This document shows positions 48,060-56,134 of a stretch of 64,000 bases of DNA, piece by piece. The DNA is from Spongiibacteraceae bacterium. GTDB lineage: Bacteria; Pseudomonadota; Gammaproteobacteria; Pseudomonadales; Dasaniaceae. The first letter of the stretch is position 1; the number at the start of each line of letters is the position of its first letter. The notes below the pieces were generated by a model that had not been told where the DNA came from, made no database searches, and worked only from the letters and a program-made list of their open reading frames with translations. The stretch is taken from contig JANQLG010000033.1 of assembly GCA_028280715.1 (NCBI GenBank), positions 186,001 through 250,000 of the forward strand, given 5' to 3'. Both the position numbers and the translations under genes were made by a program.

Positions 48060-50201
48060 ATGAAGTTTGCTAAACACCGGCAATCATTCTTTACATTACT
48101 ATTGTTCCTTATTGTTAATTGCCAGTTTGTTTATTCCGCTACGAATACATCAATACATTTCTCGGCTGATCAAGTGGCTGCAGGTTATGTTACTTATTTG
48201 AAAAACTGTATGGGCTGTCATGGAATCGGACTCACTGGTACGGGCGTAGTGCCTAGCCTGTATGGGGATAGCTTTATGGCTAAGTGGGCAGGCAAACCTG
48301 TTAGCGAATTGATTACCAGTATTCAGCAAATGCCACCAGATGAACCTGCTCCACTAACATTAGAAGAAGCGATTATCATTGCTGCAAAAATTCTCCACTA
48401 CAATGGCATCAAAGCTACCGAGGAAAGCTTGGCGCCTGATCAAGATTTATTAACCCTGATTACTATTCCCTCGGTGGAAACACGGCCGTCGATTGTTGAT
48501 GAAATACTAGTTTCCGAAAAACAAAGCGCTCCCGTTCTTTCAAAATTAACGTCTATCAAACCAGAGCAATTAATCTCGTCGCCGGATGCAGATTGGCTAA
48601 GCTGGCAGCGCACAACCGATGCACAGGGTTTTAGTCCCTTAACGCAAATAAATAAGAAAAACGTTAATCAGCTGCAATTAAATTGGAAAGTGCCTTTGCC
48701 CAATGTAGAAAGTATGCCAACGCCGCTGGTTCGTGATGGTGTTATGTTTGTCTACACCAGCCCGGATACGGTACTGGCATTAAATGCCACTAATGGTGAT
48801 TTATTGTGGAAGTATCAACATCCATTACAAAAGGCCGCCAGTAAAAAAATGAGCATGGCTTTGTATGGCGATCTATTGATAGTTCCCACATCAGACTTTC
48901 AAATAGTTGCGCTTTCGACTAAAACCGGCAAGCAACAATGGAGTCATAAAATTCAGGCTGAGCCTGTTAATGGTCGCATTCGTTATTCATTAAGAGGTGC
49001 GCCTTTGATTGCCGGAGATAAAGTGATTCAAGGAGTAAATGGATCAGGTGCTCCCGGCGGAGGTTTTATTGTCGCCATAGACCTATTATCAGGTAAGGAA
49101 GCATGGCGTTTTTATACTGTCGCTAAGCCTGGCACTCCCGGTGGTAATTCCTGGAATGGTCTACCATGGGAAAAACGTACTGGCGGCTCCGTATGGCATA
49201 ACGGCACCTATGACTCAACATTAAATTTGGTGTACTACGGTGCAGCAGCCACTTATGACACCAAGCCTCTATTGGTGCCAAGTCAGGACAAGGGCGTTAC
49301 AAACAGCGCTTTGTATACCAATGCCACAATTGCGCTCAATAAAGATACCGGTGAGTTGGCCTGGTTTTTTCAGCATATGCCCAATGACCAATACGATTTG
49401 GATTGGGCATTTGAGCGTCAGTTATTAAATATCAAACATGAAGGAAAAAACAGGAGGGTGGTTATCACCACGGGTAAAGTTGCCATTACCGAAGTGTTAG
49501 ATGCAGCCACTGGTGAATATTTATTTTCAATCGATTCAGGCCTGCAAAATATTATTGCATCCATCGATAAAAAAACTGGCCATAAAAACTTAGTTAAAGA
49601 AAATGTAGCTGATCCCGAAGTGACAAAAACAATCTGTCCCAGCTTAATCGGTTCAAGAAGCTGGCCCGCTGCTGCCATTAATCCTAAACATAAAACATTA
49701 TTTTTACCTCTTACCGAAGACTGTATGGAAGTTGGTCCTAATGGTATCCATATTTTGTCATCAGGCATTGGTATTAAAATGATGGCCAATCCGGATCGAA
49801 AAGATAACAAAATGGCCCGACTTCAGGCGATTGATATAGAAGAAGGCAAAATAAAATGGAACCACCGCATGCAGATGCCCTTTGTAAGTTCTGCCATTGC
49901 TACTGACTCAGGTTTACTTTTTGTTGGTGATATAGAACCTGCTCTTAAGGCCTTTGATCAAAAAACAGGAGAGGTGGTTTGGCACACTGCATTGGAGGAC
50001 TTCCCAAGCTCTGGCCTGATTACCTATGCAGTCGATGGAAAACAATACTTGGCTGTCATTGTTGGGCAGCGCAATAACCATGTCAGAGACCGGCGAAGGG
50101 AGTATGTTCTCGCTATGGAAAATGCCGGAGAAAAAGTAACGCCAATAAATGCACAAGGATCATTTATTCAGGTTTATGCATTGCCTGAAGAGAACAGATA
50201 A
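48060..50201 (+). CDS. PQQ-dependent alcohol/aldehyde dehydrogenase with N-terminal cytochrome c domain
   Basis: A periplasmic quinohaemoprotein dehydrogenase. The signal peptide LLLFLIVNCQFVYS precedes a cytochrome c domain (residues about 35-115) with the haem site CMGCHG (Cys-x-x-Cys-His), followed by an eight-bladed PQQ propeller (about residues 195-713) with DWLSWQRTTDAQGFSPLTQI, the W-motif repeats (GDLLWKYQHPL, GKEAWRFYTV, GELAWFFQHM, GKIKWNHRM) and the vicinal-type region SVWHNGTYD. The N-terminal haem placement differs from the usual C-terminal haem of type II/III alcohol dehydrogenases. Electrons would leave via haem to the respiratory chain. Substrate unknown; the neighbours suggest a hydroxylated or epoxidised organic substrate. 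Confidence 0.88.
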   Translation: MKFAKHRQSFFTLLLFLIVNCQFVYSATNTSIHFSADQVAAGYVTYLKNCMGCHGIGLTGTGVVPSLYGDSFMAKWAGKPVSELITSIQQMPPDEPAPLTLEEAIIIAAKILHYNGIKATEESLAPDQDLLTLITIPSVETRPSIVDEILVSEKQSAPVLSKLTSIKPEQLISSPDADWLSWQRTTDAQGFSPLTQINKKNVNQLQLNWKVPLPNVESMPTPLVRDGVMFVYTSPDTVLALNATNGDLLWKYQHPLQKAASKKMSMALYGDLLIVPTSDFQIVALSTKTGKQQWSHKIQAEPVNGRIRYSLRGAPLIAGDKVIQGVNGSGAPGGGFIVAIDLLSGKEAWRFYTVAKPGTPGGNSWNGLPWEKRTGGSVWHNGTYDSTLNLVYYGAAATYDTKPLLVPSQDKGVTNSALYTNATIALNKDTGELAWFFQHMPNDQYDLDWAFERQLLNIKHEGKNRRVVITTGKVAITEVLDAATGEYLFSIDSGLQNIIASIDKKTGHKNLVKENVADPEVTKTICPSLIGSRSWPAAAINPKHKTLFLPLTEDCMEVGPNGIHILSSGIGIKMMANPDRKDNKMARLQAIDIEEGKIKWNHRMQMPFVSSAIATDSGLLFVGDIEPALKAFDQKTGEVVWHTALEDFPSSGLITYAVDGKQYLAVIVGQRNNHVRDRRREYVLAMENAGEKVTPINAQGSFIQVYALPEENR

Positions 50202-50232
50202 GAAAGCCATTAAAAAATTTTGAGGTTACAAA

Positions 50233-50272
50233 TTTAGTCATCAATTAATTGCTTTAGTCATAAATTAATTGT
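50233..50272 (+). repeat. Two tandem 20-bp repeats upstream of the epoxide-hydrolase-like gene
   Basis: TTTAGTCATCAATTAATTGC (50233-50252) is directly repeated with two changes as 50253-50272. The spacing of 20 bases is about two helical turns. It lies 22-61 bases upstream of the GTG start at 50294, where a regulator or the promoter would be expected. Confidence 0.8.
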
Positions 50273-50293
50273 TAAAAAGGAAAGGAGCGGGTG

Positions 50294-51409
50294 GTGAAAA
50301 ACGAACAGCAACAACGACGAAAATTGATTAAAAATGCCATCGGTCTGATAGCAGGTAGTTCATTATTGGCCACTCTATCCACTGGTGCCAGCGCATCGAA
50401 GGCATCATCTAAAACTCTGCCCAAGACGACTAAACTTGGCGATATCGAAGCAAAACATTCATTGATTAATGCTAATGGCATTGATACACATATTGTTGAA
50501 TGTGGTGAAGGGCCCTTGGTATTACTGGTTCATGGTTTTCCAGAGTCCTGGTACTCATGGCGACATCAACTGCCGGCAATAGCCAATGCCGGCTATCGTG
50601 CAGTTGCTATTGATGTGCGCGGTTTTGGTTATTCATCCTGCCCTCGGAACATTGAAGATTATCGAACATTACGTGCCGTAGGCGATATAGTTAGTTTGAT
50701 TCCTGCCTTAGGTGAAACACAGGCAACCTTAATTGGACATGATTGGGGTGCTAATACAACATGGTCTGCTGCATTACTGCGCCCTGACCTATTTAGAGGG
50801 GTAGCAGGTTTAAGTGTGCCCTACAGATCACCAACCAACGCAAACGGTATTCGTCCTAGCGAAAGAACCAAAGCCATGCGCAAGGATAATAAGCGTTTCT
50901 ATACCGATTTCTTTAATACTCCCGGTGAAGCAGAAGCTGAAATAGAGCAGGATATTCGAAATTGGTTACTAGGCTTTTTCTATACAGGTTCAGGTGCATT
51001 ACCCGTATCAACAATGGAGTTGCTAATGGTTGGCGACCGAATGATTGATAATTTCGTTATTCCGAAAACACTACCTGCCTGGCTCACCGAAGAAGATCTG
51101 AATTATTTCACTGCACAGTTTGAGCACAGCGGTTTTTCAGGTGGGTTAAATCGCTATCGCAATGCTGATCGTAACTGGGAAGATTTTGCAGTTTTCGCTG
51201 GCAGGCCAGTTGATATTCCTTCCTATTACATTGGGGGTACCCACGATGGAGTCACGGTTATGGGAGCTAACGCGATAAAGGCATTCCCTGAAACGTTACC
51301 TCAGATGGTAGGGCAGACCATTCTTGAGGGCACAGGCCATTGGACACAACAGGAAAGCCCGGCTGAAACCAATAAAGCCCTGCTGGAATTTCTTGCAGCG
51401 ATCCACTAA
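50294..51409 (+). CDS. Tat-exported alpha/beta hydrolase, epoxide-hydrolase type
   Basis: An alpha/beta hydrolase fold protein of the epoxide-hydrolase subfamily. Residues 6-35 look like a Tat signal: QQRRKLIKNAIGLIAGSS, then LLATLSTGASA. The core shows HGFPESWYSWRHQL (oxyanion-region HGxP), nucleophile Asp in IGHDWGANTTW, the second acid in GGTHDGVTVMG and the catalytic His in EGTGHWTQQE. All three catalytic residues are present. The Shine-Dalgarno AGGAG (50283-50287) favours GTG 50294 over the adjacent GTG 50291. It follows the PQQ dehydrogenase on the same strand and precedes the carboxylase cluster, so it may feed that pathway. Dehalogenase activity is a possible alternative. Confidence 0.88.
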   Translation: MKNEQQQRRKLIKNAIGLIAGSSLLATLSTGASASKASSKTLPKTTKLGDIEAKHSLINANGIDTHIVECGEGPLVLLVHGFPESWYSWRHQLPAIANAGYRAVAIDVRGFGYSSCPRNIEDYRTLRAVGDIVSLIPALGETQATLIGHDWGANTTWSAALLRPDLFRGVAGLSVPYRSPTNANGIRPSERTKAMRKDNKRFYTDFFNTPGEAEAEIEQDIRNWLLGFFYTGSGALPVSTMELLMVGDRMIDNFVIPKTLPAWLTEEDLNYFTAQFEHSGFSGGLNRYRNADRNWEDFAVFAGRPVDIPSYYIGGTHDGVTVMGANAIKAFPETLPQMVGQTILEGTGHWTQQESPAETNKALLEFLAAIH

Positions 51410-51509
51410 ATCGCTGTCTTTTTATTAACAATAATTAACCAAAAATTATAATGTTCCGGGGGCTAAAGTTTTGAGCACATAAATCAGTTTTTCAGCTCAA
51501 AATAACTGC

Positions 51510-51552
51510 TTGACAGTCTCAAATGAAGTAATACATTATTGTCCTACAATAA
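51510..51552 (+). promoter_or_regulatory. Candidate promoter and operator for the dikinase/carboxylase cluster
   Basis: TTGACA (51510-51515), a 16-base spacer and TACATT (51532-51537) form a likely sigma-70 promoter. It overlaps an inverted repeat TTATTGT (51536-51542), spacer CCT, ACAATAA (51546-51552). The repeat covers the end of the -10 and the start region, as a repressor site would. It lies 118-160 bases upstream of the first gene at 51670. All three elements are seen directly and the function is inferred. Confidence 0.6.
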
Positions 51553-51669
51553 CAATCAGAGTGGCGCTTGTTTTCCGTATAACGACAACAGTACTAATAA
51601 TATCGTTGCTTATACATATTATTAATTTGTTCCTCGATCAAAACTGCCAAAACTGTAAAAGGAATAACC

Positions 51670-52413
51670 ATGCCGAAATTATATGTTGATGATGATCAGT
51701 ACAGTGCTCAACCTCAGCTCTTGGTAGTTGAAGCCGTGCATGCCTCTGTAAGAGATCTTGTCAGAAAAAGATATTCAGAAAGTGGTCTTGCCTGGAATGA
51801 ATTTGTTTTTGCCAAGCAGGATGAACTAATAACAAAAGAAGATTTTGAAAGTATTGAACAACAATTTATTGATCTAGGTTACAAGTGCGACTGGTCAGCA
51901 GCTGTTTCAGTGCAGGAAAAACCGGAACTCTATAAACCCATGGAAGGCATGGGCGATGACTTAAGCCAGTTCACATTCAAAGATCCCGACGCACCTATTG
52001 GAGAAGCTACAGCAGAAGGTAAACAACAGCGTGGTATCGGGGACAACGTCGTGCAATATCCAAATAATATTATCGGCACGGCTCGGTATGTTCGCTCAGC
52101 ACAAATAGTTCTCGACTACATGGAAAACGGTGTACCACCTAATACCATCGCATTAATCGACGATAGCGGTGGCACCTTAACTGCGCCAATACTTGATCAA
52201 TTCGCTGCTGTTATCTGTGCAGGCGGAACGGTGAGATCACATTTGGGTATTTTAACGCGTGAATATGGTGTTCCCTGTTTGATGAATTCAAAACTGGATG
52301 GCATTTACGATGGCGATACCGTAGAAATTGAGGTCACTGTCCCTGCCAAAATGGCCAATACAGCCGATACCACTGAAGAACCCGCTGCCACCATTTGGCG
52401 TATCAACGACTAA
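51670..52413 (+). CDS. PEP-utilising mobile (phosphohistidine) domain protein
   Basis: The C-terminal half (about residues 160-225) is a swivelling phosphohistidine domain of the PEP-synthase/PPDK type: FAAVICAGGTVRSHLGILTR with His191 in the TxxSHxxIL position, then EYGVPCLMNSKLDGIYDGD. The N-terminal about 110 residues are unrecognised. Members of this group receive a phosphoryl group from an ATP-binding partner and pass it on to a substrate. No ATP-grasp domain is present in this 247-residue protein, so it needs a partner, plausibly the dikinase-like protein at 56135. It starts the cluster, with the 510-residue gene 24 bases after its stop. Confidence 0.82.
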   Translation: MPKLYVDDDQYSAQPQLLVVEAVHASVRDLVRKRYSESGLAWNEFVFAKQDELITKEDFESIEQQFIDLGYKCDWSAAVSVQEKPELYKPMEGMGDDLSQFTFKDPDAPIGEATAEGKQQRGIGDNVVQYPNNIIGTARYVRSAQIVLDYMENGVPPNTIALIDDSGGTLTAPILDQFAAVICAGGTVRSHLGILTREYGVPCLMNSKLDGIYDGDTVEIEVTVPAKMANTADTTEEPAATIWRIND

Positions 52414-52437
52414 ACCGAATTCGCGAAAGGTAAAATC

Positions 52438-53970
52438 ATGACTCAGATAAACTATGCAAACCTTCTCGAAGCGAACTATCTGATGCAAAAGGTAGGAGAG
52501 GAATTTCACTGGCTGTGCATATCAAGAACCGTTCAAGCCTCTAAATTATTTCCAGTTTCTCCCTATATTATTTTTTCTTACATTAATAGTTTTTATCGGC
52601 TTCCTCCTATCTTGAGAAAAATAGAAACCGTCATGTCGGCAGAAGAGATAGCTGATCGCAGTAGAAACATGGGAATAAAAATTCAAAACCCGCATATGGG
52701 TTCCTGTATGCCTGCATTCTATTTATTAGGTAGAGAATACCTTTTGTCTCTGGGCATGATTCGTCCACAGGATGCTGTTGAAGATCTTCTGTATGTCATG
52801 GATTTTTGGAAGCGCTATCAATTGTCATGGCACCGTAATAATGGCCATATGACTAACGAGGAGTTTGGTCACCGCAGTCAGTTTCTTCCTGATCGTAAAG
52901 TAGAAGTATTTAGCTCCGACATGTATGAATGCGAGCCAGGTGATGAATTACAAAATGCTGCTCATGAATTTATGGCCGTCGCTTCACAATATGGTTTCCT
53001 CGTATCCTGTGAAAGCAGAATCAGTCTTACCAACTCCGGGCCTTATCGAATAGATGAAAACCATGAAATGATCGTTAGAGATTTTATGGACCTCGCAGAA
53101 TGTTCACTGCCCTGGCTGGATGATATCGCCACCGATGTTCCCTATAACAATTTAACCATTGCCATTTCTGTGAAGGACTGCCACTTTAACCTGATGGATG
53201 ACTGGGGCAGCTTTGAATCAGAGCCCGAATTCACCGCCGATAAGTTAGCTGGCATTGCATTATATACCTCTGACCCACTGTCAGAAGGTTATATACCTGT
53301 CGGCATGAACTCACGGGAAGAACTCATAGCAACCTTTAAAGAACTGAGTGAAGTCATAAAAGATGCCACTAACAAACTCTGGTTGCGTATGGCAGGCTGG
53401 AGCAGAGATCAAATGTTAGACGCCGGCGCTTTAGTCTATTTCGCTGTCATCAAAGATTTGGCACATGTAGCAGGCGTCTATGATGTAGAAGACTGGTTTG
53501 TTATCGATCCTCGCGCAGAAAAATTCCGCCCGTTGCTAAATGATGAATATGGCAATGCAGTGCTGGGAGAACTTGTTGGTTTATTAAGTTTGCCCACGCA
53601 ACAACGCTCGCCGCATACGATGTCAAAGCATACCGACACACCAAACACAATGATGACGCCAGTACCTTACTCAATTTTAGCCGGTGATGAATATGTGGCA
53701 TCAGTCGGTCCGCTACAAAAAGGTGAGAGTCATCTTGACGCCAAAATTGATCGTTATAGAACAACCCGCGGAGTTTTGACGCTCGCCGAATATAATCAGC
53801 TGGCAAGGGAATATGTGCCCGAAGTATGCACAGATAAATACCGCTTCTTATGCGAGACCTGGCTGAAGTTTAATGCCGATACCGAGCTGGCTAACGAACT
53901 GTACAAACTTGACCAGCACCATTCCAGAAAGCTCAAGGGCAGGGGGATAGTTAAAGAGGCTGATAAATAG
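52438..53970 (+). CDS. Unrecognised 510-residue protein of the dikinase/carboxylase cluster
   Basis: I do not recognise a family. The protein is soluble, without signal or membrane segments. Distinct features are a conserved-looking start (YLMQKVGEEFHWLCISRTVQ), a Met/Cys/His-rich stretch NPHMGSCMPAFYLLGREYLL (residues about 83-102), SWHRNNGHMTNEEFGHRSQF and a C-terminal helical region. Its position between the mobile-domain protein and the ligase suggests a substrate-binding or phosphotransferase subunit, comparable in role to the RIF-binding domain of rifampin phosphotransferase or part of phenylphosphate synthase. That is inference. AAAGG precedes the ATG at 52438. Confidence 0.7.
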   Translation: MTQINYANLLEANYLMQKVGEEFHWLCISRTVQASKLFPVSPYIIFSYINSFYRLPPILRKIETVMSAEEIADRSRNMGIKIQNPHMGSCMPAFYLLGREYLLSLGMIRPQDAVEDLLYVMDFWKRYQLSWHRNNGHMTNEEFGHRSQFLPDRKVEVFSSDMYECEPGDELQNAAHEFMAVASQYGFLVSCESRISLTNSGPYRIDENHEMIVRDFMDLAECSLPWLDDIATDVPYNNLTIAISVKDCHFNLMDDWGSFESEPEFTADKLAGIALYTSDPLSEGYIPVGMNSREELIATFKELSEVIKDATNKLWLRMAGWSRDQMLDAGALVYFAVIKDLAHVAGVYDVEDWFVIDPRAEKFRPLLNDEYGNAVLGELVGLLSLPTQQRSPHTMSKHTDTPNTMMTPVPYSILAGDEYVASVGPLQKGESHLDAKIDRYRTTRGVLTLAEYNQLAREYVPEVCTDKYRFLCETWLKFNADTELANELYKLDQHHSRKLKGRGIVKEADK

Positions 53971-54036
53971 CACTTTTTATTCCTTATAGCGACACAGTAT
54001 TTATCGAGAACAGCATTTATTGAGAGTATTTCACTG

Positions 54037-55530
54037 ATGCAAATTGGTTCCTTAATTCAACGATCAGCACAGCAATTCAAAGATGCACCTTGCCTGATCG
54101 AAAATGATCGCGTAGTTAGCTTTGAGCAGTTTGATGAGTTAACTAATCGCGTTGCCAATGGATTGCTCAATGCCGGTTTAAATAAAGGCGATAGAGTTGG
54201 CGTGCTGTTACCTAATGGCATCGATTGCCTGGTCGCTTATTATGGTATTGCTAAAGCTGGTCTAGTCCGGGTGCAACTCAATACCAGAGAAACTGCAGAA
54301 AACCATCGTTACAAACTCCAGGACAGTGAGTGTCGCGCATGGATTTTTGAAGAAGCAATACCCGATATAGCTTTAGAGATGGAATTTGATATGGCATCGC
54401 TACAGGAGATGATGCTGACTGGCGATCCGGCACCCTGTTTGGTGGATCGCTCACTTGATGCCCCCTTTAGAATTGGTTACACAGGCGGTACCACTGGCCA
54501 ACCCAAGGGTGTCACATTAGTAACAAGAGGAGAGCTAACGGAGTTACTTTCCTTTTTATCTGACCTTGTTCCCAATTTACAGCAGGGCGACAGTTTTTTA
54601 CATGCTGCTCCCATTGCTCATGCCTCAGGTGCTTTCTTTTTACCGGCATTAGTTCGTGGCGCTTGCTCTGTAGTTCTCAAAAAATTTTCCCCGCAGGCAT
54701 TTATCGAGTTAGCAGAAGCCAAGCAAACCAAAATGACATTTTTAGTACCAACTATGTTGGCAATGATTTTAGAAGAGGAGTCGCTAGACAAAGCAGATTT
54801 ACACTTTAAACGTATCTGCTATGGCGCATCACCGATTTCCCCCAGCCTGCTGCAACGCGCTGAACACTATTTTGGTCGTGTTTTTTCACAGTGCTATGGT
54901 CAAGCCGAGAGTCCAATGGTGATTACCTATTTAACACCAGAAGATCATGATCGCGTTGGTTCATGTGGCAGACCTTTCTCTTGTGTGGAAGCGGCTATAT
55001 TTGATGATGACGATAAGCCATTACCTATTGGAGAAATTGGCGAAATAGTTTGTCGTGGCCCGCAAACCATGGCCTATTACTGGAATCGACCTGAAGCTAC
55101 AGAAAAAGCATTTAGAAATGGATGGTTACATACTGGCGATATTGGTTATATGGATGCCGATGGCTTCTTTTATATATTAGATCGAAAAAATGATCTTTTA
55201 ATTTCCGGTGGTTTTAACGTTTATCCTCGTGAAGTAGAAGATGCTTTGTTGAGTTACGATGGTGTAATCGAAGCTGCTGTCATTGGTTTGCCCGATGAAA
55301 AATGGGGTGACCGGGTACACGCCGTAGTCGCTACACGAGAAAATATTGACCCTGAAAAAGTCCTTTCCCATTCGAAAACATTGTTAGCCAACTTTAAAGC
55401 ACCTAAAAGTATTGAGGTGTGGCCAAGCTTGCCAAAGAGTGCTGCCAATAAAATTTTGCGCCGCGAAATTCGAGATCAAATCATTAATCGCGAAAAAAAT
55501 AATTCAACCCATATGAGTGTAGAGCTATGA
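54037..55530 (+). CDS. AMP-forming acyl-CoA ligase
   Basis: An adenylate-forming enzyme that activates a carboxylic acid with ATP and CoA. Motifs: the phosphate loop IGYTGGTTGQPKGVTL (about residues 147-162), A5 YGQAESPMVITY, A7-A8 LHTGDIGYMDADGFFYILDR and NDLLISGGFNVYPREVEDAL, and the A10 Lys in PKSAANKILRREIR. The 497-residue length is typical of the acyl-CoA ligase group. It overlaps the next gene by four bases (ATGA). In context its substrate may be the acid formed by the biotin-dependent carboxylase. The substrate cannot be read from sequence. Confidence 0.93.
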   Translation: MQIGSLIQRSAQQFKDAPCLIENDRVVSFEQFDELTNRVANGLLNAGLNKGDRVGVLLPNGIDCLVAYYGIAKAGLVRVQLNTRETAENHRYKLQDSECRAWIFEEAIPDIALEMEFDMASLQEMMLTGDPAPCLVDRSLDAPFRIGYTGGTTGQPKGVTLVTRGELTELLSFLSDLVPNLQQGDSFLHAAPIAHASGAFFLPALVRGACSVVLKKFSPQAFIELAEAKQTKMTFLVPTMLAMILEEESLDKADLHFKRICYGASPISPSLLQRAEHYFGRVFSQCYGQAESPMVITYLTPEDHDRVGSCGRPFSCVEAAIFDDDDKPLPIGEIGEIVCRGPQTMAYYWNRPEATEKAFRNGWLHTGDIGYMDADGFFYILDRKNDLLISGGFNVYPREVEDALLSYDGVIEAAVIGLPDEKWGDRVHAVVATRENIDPEKVLSHSKTLLANFKAPKSIEVWPSLPKSAANKILRREIRDQIINREKNNSTHMSVEL

Positions 55531-56129
55531 ATAAGTCACATCAGGTTTTACATGGTATCGCAGTAAAAAAACATGCTAATGCCGAAGAAGTAGCGCATTT
55601 ATTAGGCGAAGAAGTCAGCGATATCCAATCCCTACTTGATACCGCAGAACAAGAACAGCGTATTGTTGCACTTAATGAAAAGTACATGCTAAGTCCGTTA
55701 GGCCGAATTATTTTGGATAGCAACTATTCTCTGGAATATATGGCCTTAAGAGAGAATCCGGATTTTTATGCTGCCTACGAGCAATTTGAAAAAATTAATA
55801 TCACCGTAAAAAGTCTAATCACTGACTGGCAAACACTTGAAGTTGGTGGGCAGCGTGTTGCGAATGACCATAGTAATTCGGACTATGATATGTCAGTCAT
55901 TGACAGGCTGGGAGATCTTCATGAAAAAGCTGACGCAATCCTAACCAGGTTGGAAACAGCATTACCACGTATAAAAATTTATCGAGATCATTTACTTGAA
56001 GCGCTGGAAAAAGCCGAAGACGGCGCTACCGAATGGGTCAGCGATGCCAAAATCAATAGTTATCACACGGTATGGTTTGAGTTACATGAAGACCTGCTAA
56101 GAGTTCTCGGTCAAGAGCGTCAGGAGTAA
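55527..56129 (+). CDS. Unrecognised 200-residue protein with winged-helix-like N-terminus
   Basis: The first 70 residues look like a small winged-helix domain: GIAVKKHANAEEVAHLLGEE, LLDTAEQEQRIVALNEKYML and LSPLGRIIL. The rest is an all-helical, highly charged domain with conserved-looking motifs ITDWQTLEVGGQRVANDH, LGDLHEKADAIL and WVSDAKINSYHTVWFELHED. No DNA-binding role is proved. It sits exactly between the ligase (ATGA overlap) and the dikinase-like gene (6 bases), so it is probably a dedicated subunit or accessory of the dikinase module, perhaps equivalent to the third subunit of phenylphosphate synthase. That comparison is inference. Confidence 0.68.
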   Translation: MNKSHQVLHGIAVKKHANAEEVAHLLGEEVSDIQSLLDTAEQEQRIVALNEKYMLSPLGRIILDSNYSLEYMALRENPDFYAAYEQFEKINITVKSLITDWQTLEVGGQRVANDHSNSDYDMSVIDRLGDLHEKADAILTRLETALPRIKIYRDHLLEALEKAEDGATEWVSDAKINSYHTVWFELHEDLLRVLGQERQE

Positions 56130-56134
56130 CTGCA

